DNA of 22,256 nucleotides, from NCBI GenBank assembly GCA_049509915.1, contig JBEKZL010000203.1:1-22256 (forward strand), read 5' to 3'. The DNA comes from JBEKYD01 sp049509915. Its GTDB lineage: Bacteria > Acidobacteriota > Terriglobia > Bryobacterales > Bryobacteraceae. This document shows, piece by piece, positions 1-8,474 of the stretch. A program made the translations under genes and the position numbers. The notes beneath the pieces are model-generated. The model had not been told where the DNA came from. It saw only the letters and a list, made by a program, of their open reading frames with translations, and made no database searches. The number at the start of each line of letters is the position of its first letter. The first letter of the stretch is position 1.

Positions 1-269
1 GGCCAACTGAGGACTTCTTCGGCCGACACCGGCAGCAAGACCCGGAAGGCAGTCCCACGGCCGGGTTCGCTCTCCACCGTGACGGCCCCTCCGTGCGCCC
101 GCACAATTCCCAGAACCACGGAAAGGCCCAGGCCACTGCCGGTAAGCTTGCTGGAGAAAAACGGGTCGAAGAGCTTTTCGATATCCTTGTCCGCGATCCC
201 GCTGCCCGCGTCCACCACTTCCAGGCAGGCGTAAGCGTTATCGCGCGGCCGCCAGTCGACGGGGAAGCA
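1..269 (-). pseudogene. Sensor histidine kinase, HATPase C-terminal fragment
   Basis: Read on the minus strand, this stretch encodes the ATP-binding half of a two-component histidine kinase. A G1 box (VVDAGSGI), an F box (FDPFFSSK) and a G2 box (GSGLGLSVVLGIV) appear in order, followed by the usual tail VESEPGRGTAFRVLLP. No stop is reached, so the gene continues left of the window. Homology can be followed back to about FPVDWRPRDNAYACLEV near position 267. There it meets, out of frame, the N-terminal part of a GNAT gene. The dimerisation/phosphoacceptor domain and any sensor domain are therefore absent, and there is no credible start codon. Family assignment is secure from the boxes. That it is a remnant, rather than an assembly join, is inference. 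Confidence 0.75.
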
Positions 270-468
270 CGTAGCCGGCCACGGATCCGTTCCGCTGCAC
301 CACATACGTTTGGGAGGAGTCCGCCTCCTGATTCTTGAGTGCGTGACGCTTCAGAAACAGGTCGAGCGGGTGCTTGCCGCACTTGAACGCCTTCACCTGG
401 TGACCGCTCTTCAGCTTCTCGACTTGCGAGAGCGCCCCGGCGGCGGTGGAGTCGACGTTTTCAGGCAT
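238..468 (-). pseudogene. Truncated GNAT acetyltransferase, TacT toxin-like N-terminus
   Basis: The ATG at 468 opens a 76-residue frame. Its first ~66 residues resemble the N-terminus of TacT/AtaT-type GNAT toxins, which acetylate charged tRNAs and so block translation. Visible cues are VEKLKSGHQVKAFKCGKH, then LDLFLKRHALKNQ, then a beta-strand pair TYVVQRNGSVAGYV. Intact members are roughly 160-170 aa and carry an acetyl-CoA-binding R/Q-x-x-G-x-G/A motif. That half is missing. After VAGYV the frame enters histidine-kinase sequence in the wrong phase and stops at 240-238. The product should be inactive. The matching DUF1778-type antitoxin gene lies divergently at 571. The GNAT call rests on N-terminal pattern recognition only. 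Confidence 0.6.
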
Positions 469-542
469 GCTACAAACACAACTGTGCTGCTAACAGAACG
501 AAGCTAACACAAATCCAGACTTTCAAAATCACCAGATTCGGC

Positions 543-557
543 GTACAAAGTGTGTAC
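543..557. promoter_or_regulatory. Inverted repeat before the antitoxin gene, possible operator
   Basis: GTACA and TGTAC form a perfect 5-bp inverted repeat with a 5-bp spacer. It lies directly before the ribosome-binding site (GGAGGA, 558-563) of the DUF1778 gene, in the divergent gap between that gene and the GNAT fragment. Ribbon-helix-helix antitoxins usually autorepress through short palindromes in this position. The operator role is inference; a repeat this short can occur by chance. Confidence 0.3.
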
Positions 558-570
558 GGAGGATGATGCC

Positions 571-864
571 ATGCCCTCTACCCTGAAAGCAGGCCGATCA
601 CGACGCCTGAATCTTCGGACGTCGGCGCAACAGGAAGATCTGATGCGGCGCGCCGCCGAGGAGCGAGGGGAAAGTTTGACCAGCTTCATCATCCATAGCG
701 CCTGTGCCGAAGCGGAGCTCACGCTTGCCGACCAGCGCCGCTTTTCCCTGGACGCGGATCAGTGGAGCGCTTTCGTGGCAGCGCTGGATCGTCCGGCCCA
801 GACAAAGCCACGCCTGCGCCGGCTCTTCGCCGAACCCAGCATGCTGGAGCGGCAGCCTTCCTGA
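571..864 (+). CDS. DUF1778 (TacA-like) ribbon-helix-helix antitoxin
   Basis: This 97-aa protein has the DUF1778 layout. A short basic N-terminal strand (SRRLNLRTSAQQEDLMRRAA) is followed by two helices (AAEERGESLTSFIIHSA), then a C-terminal tail (FSLDADQWSAFVAAL) that in TacA-type antitoxins wraps the GNAT toxin. The length suits the family (about 85-100 aa). I chose the ATG at 571 because GGAGGA lies 7 bases upstream. A GTG in the same frame at 550 has no such site. In known TacAT pairs the toxin gene follows on the same strand. Here nothing toxin-like follows, and the only GNAT remnant is divergent and truncated. It may be an orphan antitoxin left after toxin loss. The fold call is fairly secure; present function is unknown. 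Confidence 0.75.
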   Translation: MPSTLKAGRSRRLNLRTSAQQEDLMRRAAEERGESLTSFIIHSACAEAELTLADQRRFSLDADQWSAFVAALDRPAQTKPRLRRLFAEPSMLERQPS

Positions 865-947
865 CTTTACGGCCTAGGGGCCGCAAGCCAACACGGTTGT
901 AACCCGCTGAACAATATCAACTTACTCTGGGCAGGTTGGCAAGCTGC

Positions 948-968
948 GCGCCGATTGGCAATCGGCGC
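948..968. repeat. Perfect 10-bp inverted repeat, single-base centre
   Basis: GCGCCGATTG and CAATCGGCGC flank one G. As RNA this would be a stable hairpin with a 3-nt loop. It lies in the 217-bp gap between the antitoxin gene and the 3' end of the DUF1080 gene. No T-run follows on either strand, so it is not a classic intrinsic terminator, though it could protect or end transcripts from either side. Confidence 0.55.
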
Positions 969-987
969 AAGGCTGATCTGAGGCTCG

Positions 988-1049
988 GGTTGGGCATTGT
1001 GCATCGGCCCGGCCCGGATGCACAAAAATGCACAACAGCGAACCCAACC
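988..1049. repeat. Nested palindrome between convergent gene ends
   Basis: An inner perfect 9-bp pair, TTGTGCATC (997-1005) and GATGCACAA (1017-1025), encloses a GC-rich loop. An outer 7-bp pair, GGTTGGG (988-994) and CCCAACC (1043-1049), encloses it. ATGCACAA is repeated directly at 1018 and 1028. It sits between two converging genes, so it may act as a two-way terminator or be a scar of a small mobile palindrome. The pairing is visible; the function is inferred. Confidence 0.45.
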
Positions 1050-1081
1050 TTCGCCGGAACTATAAGAAACAAAGGCCAGTC

Positions 1082-1921
1082 TTACGCCTCCGGCCGGTCG
1101 TAGCCGTTCACCCGGCGGACCCAGATGTTGCGGTAGCGGACGGGGTTGTGATGGTCCTGCAGCATGAGCGGCTCTTCGGCGCCGTGGGCGGTGTAGGTGG
1201 CGACCTTGCGGTAGACCATGGCACCGAGGATTTCCTTGCGGTTGTGCACAATCACGCCATTATAGAAGAGCGTGACAAAGGCCGGACGCACCAGCTTTTC
1301 GCCGTCGAAACGGGGCGCTTCGAAGGCGATGTCGTAGGTATTCCACTCGCCGGGGCGGCGCGCCGGGTTGACCAGGGGCGGCCATTGGCCGTAGATGGCT
1401 CCGGCCTGTCCATCGGCATAGGTGGGGTTGTCCCAGGCGTCGAGCACCTGCATTTCATAGCGGCTCATAATCAGCACGCCGCTATTGCCGCGTCCCTGGC
1501 TGTTGGCATGGATTTCGGTGGGCGAACTCCATTCCACGTGGATCTGGCAGTCTCCGAACTTCTCGCGGCTGAGCAGGTCGCCCGTATTGGGCGCGACCTC
1601 GAACCAGCCGCCGCCCACCTTCCAGCGGGCGTCGACGAATTTGCCCGCGTCCGCGCCCCGGCCGCGCTGATTCCAGCGGGAAAGATCGGAGCCGTCGAAC
1701 AGCACCACGGCATCCGAGGGAGGGCCGCCGGGCGTGCCCGAGGGCCGGATCTGTTGCGGGTGCGGGCGGGCGGGATCGTGCACGTGCCAGGGCAAGCCGG
1801 GGAGCATCGGCGTGTCGGTGAATCCCAGGTCGGGATTGGGTTTCGGCGCCGCTTGCTGTGCGCGGGCTGCCGCGACGGGAATCCCGGCCACGGCGAGTTT
1901 GAGAAAAGTCTGGCGAGTCAT
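1082..1921 (-). CDS. Secreted DUF1080 protein (3-keto-disaccharide hydrolase fold)
   Basis: This 279-aa protein has an N-terminal export signal (MTRQTFLKLAVAGIPVAAARAQ) and one DUF1080 domain from about residue 60 to the end. The domain opens with VVLFDGSDLSRW, typical of these concanavalin-like beta-sandwich proteins. Further cues are GRGNSGVLIMSRYEMQVLD in the middle and MLQDHHNPVRYRNIWVR near the C-terminus. Relatives bind or cleave 3-keto-sugars and are abundant in Acidobacteriota and Planctomycetes. I chose the ATG at 1921 because the signal peptide starts there; the upstream in-frame extension is repeat sequence. The signal resembles a Tat motif, but the second arginine is glutamine (TRQTFLK). 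It is the last gene of the minus-strand block. Substrate is not predictable from sequence alone. Confidence 0.88.
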   Translation of the reverse strand: MTRQTFLKLAVAGIPVAAARAQQAAPKPNPDLGFTDTPMLPGLPWHVHDPARPHPQQIRPSGTPGGPPSDAVVLFDGSDLSRWNQRGRGADAGKFVDARWKVGGGWFEVAPNTGDLLSREKFGDCQIHVEWSSPTEIHANSQGRGNSGVLIMSRYEMQVLDAWDNPTYADGQAGAIYGQWPPLVNPARRPGEWNTYDIAFEAPRFDGEKLVRPAFVTLFYNGVIVHNRKEILGAMVYRKVATYTAHGAEEPLMLQDHHNPVRYRNIWVRRVNGYDRPEA

Positions 1922-1989
1922 GATAATTCCAAAAGGCTTCGAGACGATCTTACCGCAAGCGGGAGGACACAGTGAGCCTGAAGAGACAT

Positions 1990-2057
1990 AGCCACCGATG
2001 AACACCGATGAACGCCGATAGAGAAATTAAAGGGTTTATCGGTGTTCATCGGTAGCT
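1990..2057. repeat. Intergenic palindromic repeat, family A copy 1
   Basis: The left arm (1990-2009, AGCCACCGATGAACACCGAT) and right arm (2038-2057) are complementary at 19 of 20 positions around a ~28-bp centre. The left arm continues with a degenerate second unit, GATGAACGCCGATA. The same element recurs at 2894-2958 and 6416-6484. It lies between the mutM stop and the DUF1080 start. Similar GATGAACACCGAT palindromes are scattered through many environmental genomes, which I recall from experience and have not searched. Confidence 0.85.
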
Positions 2058-2075
2058 CAGATTTGATTTTTCGGG

Positions 2076-2870
2076 TTAGCGCTTCTGGCAGCGGGCGCAG
2101 AAGTGGGAAGAGCGCTGCGCCACCAGCAGACGCCGGATGGCCGCGCCGCAAGCCACGCAGGGCTCTCCGGTGCGCTGGTAAACCCGGTGCTGCACCTGGA
2201 AAAATCCCTTGCGGCCCTCCGCGTCCACGTAATCGGAAATGGACGAACCGCCGGCATCGATGGCATCGGAGAGCACCTCGGCGATGGCCCGGTGCAGGCG
2301 GAGGGCGCGCGCGGCGGTGAGCCGATGGGAAAGTGCCAGGGGATGGATGCCGGCGCGAAACAGGGATTCATCGGCATAGATATTGCCGACGCCTCGGACG
2401 AAGGCCTGGTTAAGCAGCAGAGCCTTGATGCGGACTTTGTGGCGCTTGAGCGCGAGCGCGAACTCCTGGCTCGGGATCTCGAGCGGTTCGGGCCCGAGCC
2501 GGGCTATGCGCACCGGAAACTCCCGGCTGAATTCGAACGAGCCGAACTGGCGGCTGTCGTCGAATAGCAGGGTGCCCTTATCCAGGGTGAGGATGACGTG
2601 GGTATGTTTGGCGGCTTCGCCACCCAGCAGCAGGCGTCCGGTCATGCCAAGGTGGAGGAGCAGGTAACCGGCGCCGCCGAGCGACATCAGAATAAACTTG
2701 CCGTAGCGTTTCACCTGGGTGATGCGCCGCCCCGCAAGCGCGGCGGCCAGTCGCTCCGGATCGGCGCCGCGAAGAATGCGGGCGCCGCGAATCTCCACCG
2801 CCAGAATGCGCCGCCCGACCAGGGGCTGAAGCGACCGGGTTACGGTTTCGACTTCGGGAAGTTCAGGCAT
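2076..2870 (-). CDS. mutM: Formamidopyrimidine-DNA glycosylase (Fpg)
   Basis: The enzyme excises oxidised purines such as 8-oxoguanine and then cleaves the abasic strand by beta,delta-elimination. The mature N-terminus PELPEVETV carries catalytic Pro2 and Glu3, and Lys58 (KRYGK) fits the conserved elimination lysine. The helix-two-turn-helix motif is GVGNIYADE (160-168). The C-terminal zinc finger has Cys238, Cys241, Cys258 and Cys261. At 264 aa it has normal family length and is complete. It lies downstream of a Rieske ferredoxin gene on the same strand, with a family A palindrome in the 96-bp gap on one side and another palindrome copy on the other. The gaps and repeats suggest separate transcription, though no promoter is obvious. 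Nothing indicates loss of activity. Confidence 0.97.
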   Translation of the reverse strand: MPELPEVETVTRSLQPLVGRRILAVEIRGARILRGADPERLAAALAGRRITQVKRYGKFILMSLGGAGYLLLHLGMTGRLLLGGEAAKHTHVILTLDKGTLLFDDSRQFGSFEFSREFPVRIARLGPEPLEIPSQEFALALKRHKVRIKALLLNQAFVRGVGNIYADESLFRAGIHPLALSHRLTAARALRLHRAIAEVLSDAIDAGGSSISDYVDAEGRKGFFQVQHRVYQRTGEPCVACGAAIRRLLVAQRSSHFCARCQKR

Positions 2871-2893
2871 GAGTCAAAAAGAACAAGAGACTT

Positions 2894-2958
2894 AGCCGAC
2901 GATGAACACCGATAAACGCGGATAAGATCAAGGCAGTTATCGGTGTTCATCGGTGGCT
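2894..2958. repeat. Intergenic palindromic repeat, family A copy 2
   Basis: The left arm (2894-2913) and right arm (2939-2958) match at 18 of 20 complementary positions. The right arm ends ATCGGTGTTCATCGGTGGCT, one base different from copy 1. It fills most of the gap between the end of the Rieske gene and the start of mutM. Confidence 0.85.
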
Positions 2959-2966
2959 CAATTTCT

Positions 2967-3272
2967 TCATGGCACTTGGATCAGAATGTCGTCGCCTTCG
3001 ACCTTCACCTCGTACGTACTGACGCGGCTGGATGGGTCGAGATCACAGGCTCCGGTGCGGCAATCGAACTCCCAGAGGTGAAAGGGACAAACCACGCGGC
3101 CATCGTGAATCTGGCCCTGGCCGAGCGGGCCGCCCTCGTGCGGGCAAATGCCGCTGAGAGCGTGGACTTCGCCGCCCAGGTTGCAGATGGCGTAAGGCTC
3201 GCCGCCGACGAACACTTCCGTCACCGAGTCGGGCGGCAGTGCGGGCAGGCGGGCCACTTTGACCAATGGCAT
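2967..3272 (-). CDS. Rieske [2Fe-2S] ferredoxin (NirD/BphF type)
   Basis: This 101-aa soluble protein consists of one Rieske domain. The cluster ligands are Cys43 and His45 (CPHEGGPLGQG) and Cys62 and His65 (CPFHLWEFD). There is no signal peptide or membrane segment, so it is a cytoplasmic electron carrier of the type that feeds oxygenases or nitrite reductase small subunits. The ATG at 3272 overlaps the TAA of the UDP-glucose dehydrogenase gene by one base (TAATG), which points to translational coupling. No oxygenase or ferredoxin reductase is near, so the partner is unknown. The frame is open far upstream, but that part is only antisense-like readthrough of the preceding gene. Confidence 0.92.
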   Translation of the reverse strand: MPLVKVARLPALPPDSVTEVFVGGEPYAICNLGGEVHALSGICPHEGGPLGQGQIHDGRVVCPFHLWEFDCRTGACDLDPSSRVSTYEVKVEGDDILIQVP

Positions 3273-4717
3273 TAGCGTTCCCTCTCGGCGGTGGCCACGG
3301 CCGGAGCCGCAGACCCGTTGGCCGCGCCAAGCGGCCGGGAGCTGCGGCCGATGCCGGTGTAGTCGAAACCCGCGGCCAGAGCTTCTTCGGGAAGAAACAG
3401 ATTGCGTCCATCCACCAGAATTCGGGTATGCATGAGGGAGCCTAGCCGCGCCAGGTCGAGGGTGCGAAACTGCTGCCACTCGGTCACCACCACCAGCGCG
3501 TCGCAATTGTCGGCCAACTCCTCGGGCGAATCGCAGAGACGGATCTTGAGGTCGGGCCGCTGCTCGCGGCAAGCCTCCATGGCCACCGGGTCATAAGCTT
3601 TGACGCGCGCGCCCATTTGCAGCAGGCGTTCGGCGATGTGGAGGCTGGGCGCGTCGCGAATGTCGTCGGTATCGGGTTTGAAGGCCAGCCCCAGCAGGCC
3701 GATGGTGCGGCCCTTGAGGATGAAGAGCTTTTCCTGGAGTTTCTGGATGACCATCAGCCGCTGCGCGGCGTTGACCTCGATGGACGCGCGCAGCAACTTG
3801 CTGTCGTAGCCGTACTCGTGGGCGGTATGCAGCAGGGCGTGGATGTCCTTGCCGAAGCAGCTTCCGCCCCAGCCTACGCCGGGGTTCAGGAAGCGGGATC
3901 CGATGCGGGTGTCGAGCCCGATGCCGGCCATGACGGCGGTTGCCTCCGCTCCCACGCGTTCGCAAATGTTAGCCATCTCGTTGGCAAAACCGATTTTCAA
4001 AGCGAGGAATGCGTTGGCCGAGTACTTAATCATTTCCGCGCTGGTGAGCGAGGTCGCAAGCAGGGAAACGATACCCTGGCTGGACGGACGGGGTACGCCG
4101 GCGGGGGCTTCAAAAGCCTGCGTCACCAGGGGAAGGTAGAGTTCGCGCATGGTGGCGAGGGTGCGTTCGTCGGCCGCTCCCACCACGATACGATCGGGAT
4201 AGAGCGAATCGCAGATCGCGCAGCCTTCGCGCAGAAACTCGGGGTTGCTCGCAACGCCGAACTTGATGGCGTGGCGTTGTTGGGGGCGAGTCTCCATGAT
4301 GCCATCGCGCACCAGCGCTTCGACCAGGTTGCCGCTGCCCACCGGGACAGTGGATTTATTCACCACGACGCGGAAGTGGGACGGGTCCATGGCGGAACCG
4401 ATGGCGCGCGCGGCGGCTTCGAGGTACGTCAGGTTGGCCTCGCCCGAAGGGAGGGGCGGTGTTCCCACGGCGATGAAGATGACTTCACTTTCGGTGGCAG
4501 CGGGTTCGAGACTCACGGAAAAATCGATACCGCCGCGATTGGCCGCGAGCGCGATCAACTCGTTCAGGTACGGCTCGTAGATTGGCGATTCCCCACGCTG
4601 CAATCTGGCGATCTTGGACTGGTCGGTGTCGACGCAAGTGACGCAGTGCCCCAGATATGCCAGGCACGCTCCCGTTACCGTGCCAACATATCCGGTTCCG
4701 ATGACGGTGACGCGCAT
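3272..4717 (-). CDS. ugd: UDP-glucose 6-dehydrogenase
   Basis: This 481-aa enzyme oxidises UDP-glucose to UDP-glucuronate with two NAD+, supplying acidic sugar for exopolysaccharide or lipopolysaccharide. The N-terminal Rossmann fold has GTGYVG (7-12). Lys231 (EMIKYSANAF) and the catalytic Cys287 (GWGGSCFGKD) are present. The C-terminal UDP-binding domain starts near 330 with LLGLAFKPDTDDIRDAPS. It is complete, with a ~25-residue Ala/Ser-rich tail beyond the core. The start at 4717 is supported by an AAAGGGGG site about 9 bases upstream. A Rieske ferredoxin gene overlaps its stop codon. It follows hspR after a 90-bp gap and may have its own promoter. Closely related GDP-mannose dehydrogenases share the fold, so the substrate call is likely but not certain. 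Confidence 0.94.
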   Translation of the reverse strand: MRVTVIGTGYVGTVTGACLAYLGHCVTCVDTDQSKIARLQRGESPIYEPYLNELIALAANRGGIDFSVSLEPAATESEVIFIAVGTPPLPSGEANLTYLEAAARAIGSAMDPSHFRVVVNKSTVPVGSGNLVEALVRDGIMETRPQQRHAIKFGVASNPEFLREGCAICDSLYPDRIVVGAADERTLATMRELYLPLVTQAFEAPAGVPRPSSQGIVSLLATSLTSAEMIKYSANAFLALKIGFANEMANICERVGAEATAVMAGIGLDTRIGSRFLNPGVGWGGSCFGKDIHALLHTAHEYGYDSKLLRASIEVNAAQRLMVIQKLQEKLFILKGRTIGLLGLAFKPDTDDIRDAPSLHIAERLLQMGARVKAYDPVAMEACREQRPDLKIRLCDSPEELADNCDALVVVTEWQQFRTLDLARLGSLMHTRILVDGRNLFLPEEALAAGFDYTGIGRSSRPLGAANGSAAPAVATAERER

Positions 4718-4807
4718 GGAGACAACCCCCTTTGTAATTCAAGAAGTATAGCAGCTTGCTTTCCCGGACTAAACCGGATCGGTACCAGCGGTACTAGAGG
4801 AGGATTT

Positions 4808-5203
4808 TCAGGCGCGGCCACTCTTGCGCGGCGCGGAGCGAACTGTAACCAGGGGGATCAACTCCTGTCGCGAGTCCGGCTCGAAGGTTCTTTGGCGGGT
4901 AGCCAGTTCGCGGTTCAGGGTCGCCACGAATTCCTGGATTTGGACCTGCATCTGGCCCATTTTTTCGCGCATATTGAGTATAATCTCGACGCCGGCCAAG
5001 TTGACGCCCAGATCGCGGGTCAAATGCAGGATGACTTCCAGGCGCTCCAGGTCTTCGCCCGTGTAGAGCCTGGTGTTGCCGTCGCTACGCGAGGGCTTGA
5101 GCAACCCCTCGCGCTCGTAGAGCCGGAGGGTTTGGGGATGAATCTGGTACTGCTCGGAAACCGCGGAGATCATGTAGGCGGCTTTGGATTTGGATCGTGC
5201 CAT
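4808..5203 (-). CDS. hspR: Heat-shock repressor HspR (MerR family)
   Basis: This 131-aa protein opens with a MerR-type winged helix (residues ~9-75: YMISAVSEQYQIHPQTLRLY, EREGLLKPSRSDGNTRLYT). The HspR-like GVNLAGVEIILNM follows, then a coiled-coil C-terminus. HspR represses the dnaK operon by binding HAIR sequences (CTTGAGT-N7-ACTCAAG), with DnaK as co-repressor. The start is four bases after the dnaJ stop, so the two are translationally coupled. The dnaK-dnaJ-hspR order matches the known autoregulated operons of actinobacteria. A candidate HAIR lies before dnaK. The C-terminus is basic (TVRSAPRKSGRA). Confidence 0.9.
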   Translation of the reverse strand: MARSKSKAAYMISAVSEQYQIHPQTLRLYEREGLLKPSRSDGNTRLYTGEDLERLEVILHLTRDLGVNLAGVEIILNMREKMGQMQVQIQEFVATLNRELATRQRTFEPDSRQELIPLVTVRSAPRKSGRA

Positions 5204-5207
5204 GGGC

Positions 5208-6389
5208 TCAGACCTTTTCCCAGATTTCGCTGCGCGGGTCTTCCGGATGCAGCTTGCTCAGCTCTTTTAGCAGGTCGCGGGTGCGTTCGTCGCGCGGGTC
5301 GGGAGCCTGGATGGCCACTTCCACGATCTGGTCGCCGCGCTGCCCGGTACGCGTATTTGCGACGCCCTTTTCGCGCAGGCGGAAGCGTTGGCCGTTAACG
5401 GTGCCGTGGGGAATCTTGAGGAGGGCGCGGCCGTCGATGGTGGGCACTTCGATTTTGGCGCCGAGCGCCGCTTCCCACACGGCGATGGGGATCTGGATTT
5501 CGATGTTGTCGCCGTCGCGATGGAAGAACGGGTGATCCTCCACTTTGGTGGTGATGTACAGGTCTCCGGGAGGCGCGCCCATAGTGCCGGCGTTGCCTTT
5601 GCCGGGCACGCGCAGACGCGAGCCGTCGCGGGCACCGGGAGGGATGCGAACCTCGACCGTATCCGGAGTTGCCACGCGGCCCTCGCCGCCGCAGGTGGGG
5701 CAGGCATCGCGCAGGCGTCCGGAGCCGCCACAGCGCGGGCAGGTGAGGTTGAAGCGCATGGCGCCGGCCATCTGGCTGACATTGCCGCTGCCTTTGCACT
5801 GCGGGCAGATGGCTTCGCCGCCGCCGGCCGAGCCGGTGCCATGGCAGGTGCCGCAGATTTCATAGCGAGTGATATTGAGAGGGATCTGGGTTCCCTTGAT
5901 GGCCTGCCAGAAATCGACGGATACGACGTATTCGAGGTCCGCGCCTTTTTCGGGCTGGGGCTCGGGTTGGGCGCCGCGGCCGCCGAAGAACTGGGAGAAA
6001 ATGTCGCGAAATCCACCACCGGTTTCAGTCCGCCGGCCACCGCCGGCGCCGGGCGCCCCCTGGAAGGCATCGGAAAAATCGAACCCGCTGAAATCCACGT
6101 TGGGCCGCGGGCCGGAGCTCTTTTGCGCGCCAGGTCCTGGCCCGGCGTTGGGGAAACCGGCATCCGAGTAGAAGCCGTACTGGTCGTACATCTGGCGCTT
6201 GCGCGGCTCGCTGAGCACGTCGTAAGCTTCCTGGACGTTCTTGAAGCGATCTTCCGCCGATTTGTCGCCGGGGTTGAGATCCGGGTGGTATTTACGCGCC
6301 AGTTTGCGGTAGGCCTTACGCAGTTCCTCGGCGGTGGCCTTTTTGTTGAGGCCGAGCGTTTCGTAATAGTCGTGCTTGGGAGGAGACAT
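5208..6389 (-). CDS. dnaJ: Chaperone DnaJ (Hsp40)
   Basis: This 393-aa co-chaperone stimulates DnaK ATPase and delivers unfolded clients. The J domain covers residues 5-72 with HPD at 35-37. A Gly/Phe-rich linker (~78-140) follows. Four CxxCxGxG-type zinc motifs have Cys pairs at 179/182, 195/198, 217/220 and 230/233. The C-terminal substrate-binding domain runs from ~240. The protein is full length and intact. It sits between dnaK (119 bp upstream) and hspR (4 bp downstream). The upstream gap holds a family A palindrome, an odd insertion in a heat-shock operon. The ribosome-binding site before the ATG is weak. Confidence 0.97.
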   Translation of the reverse strand: MSPPKHDYYETLGLNKKATAEELRKAYRKLARKYHPDLNPGDKSAEDRFKNVQEAYDVLSEPRKRQMYDQYGFYSDAGFPNAGPGPGAQKSSGPRPNVDFSGFDFSDAFQGAPGAGGGRRTETGGGFRDIFSQFFGGRGAQPEPQPEKGADLEYVVSVDFWQAIKGTQIPLNITRYEICGTCHGTGSAGGGEAICPQCKGSGNVSQMAGAMRFNLTCPRCGGSGRLRDACPTCGGEGRVATPDTVEVRIPPGARDGSRLRVPGKGNAGTMGAPPGDLYITTKVEDHPFFHRDGDNIEIQIPIAVWEAALGAKIEVPTIDGRALLKIPHGTVNGQRFRLREKGVANTRTGQRGDQIVEVAIQAPDPRDERTRDLLKELSKLHPEDPRSEIWEKV

Positions 6390-6415
6390 TGGGGCCTATG
6401 GAAAAGAGTCGTTTG

Positions 6416-6484
6416 AGCCACAGATGAACACAAATGAAAGACCAAACGATTTTTATCTGTGTTTATCTGTGTTCATCTGTGGCT
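6416..6484. repeat. Intergenic palindromic repeat, family A copy 3, inside dnaK-dnaJ
   Basis: The arms AGCCACAGATGAACACAAAT (6416-6435) and ATCTGTGTTCATCTGTGGCT (6465-6484) are complementary at 19 of 20 positions. The right arm is preceded by an extra unit, ATCTGTGTTT. Compared with copies 1 and 2, CCGAT has become CAGAT or CAAAT on both arms, so changes in one arm are largely matched in the other. It fills most of the 119-bp gap between the dnaK stop and the dnaJ start. Confidence 0.85.
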
Positions 6485-6508
6485 GTCTTCTTTGCTTTGC
6501 TTCTCTTC

Positions 6509-8419
<1,911 letters not shown>

Positions 8420-8474
8420 AAACTGGTAATTCTCCTCCTTGGAACAAGTGGCAGATGATGACGGAGCCCACAGG

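Noticed and set aside
1028..1975. 315-residue plus-strand frame opposite the DUF1080 gene
   Set aside because: It is antisense to a recognised exported protein and shows no domain.
2042..2151. Short frames starting in the family A palindromes (for example readings like CSSVAM)
   Set aside because: They are translations of the repeat itself, a common annotation artefact of this palindrome type.
3617..5398. 593-residue plus-strand open frame opposite ugd and hspR
   Set aside because: It is antisense to two clearly recognised genes, has biased composition typical of high-GC shadows, and shows no domain.
5267..6445. Second long minus-strand frame over dnaJ
   Set aside because: It is a frame-shifted shadow of dnaJ, rich in Ala/Pro/Ser, without the J-domain motifs.
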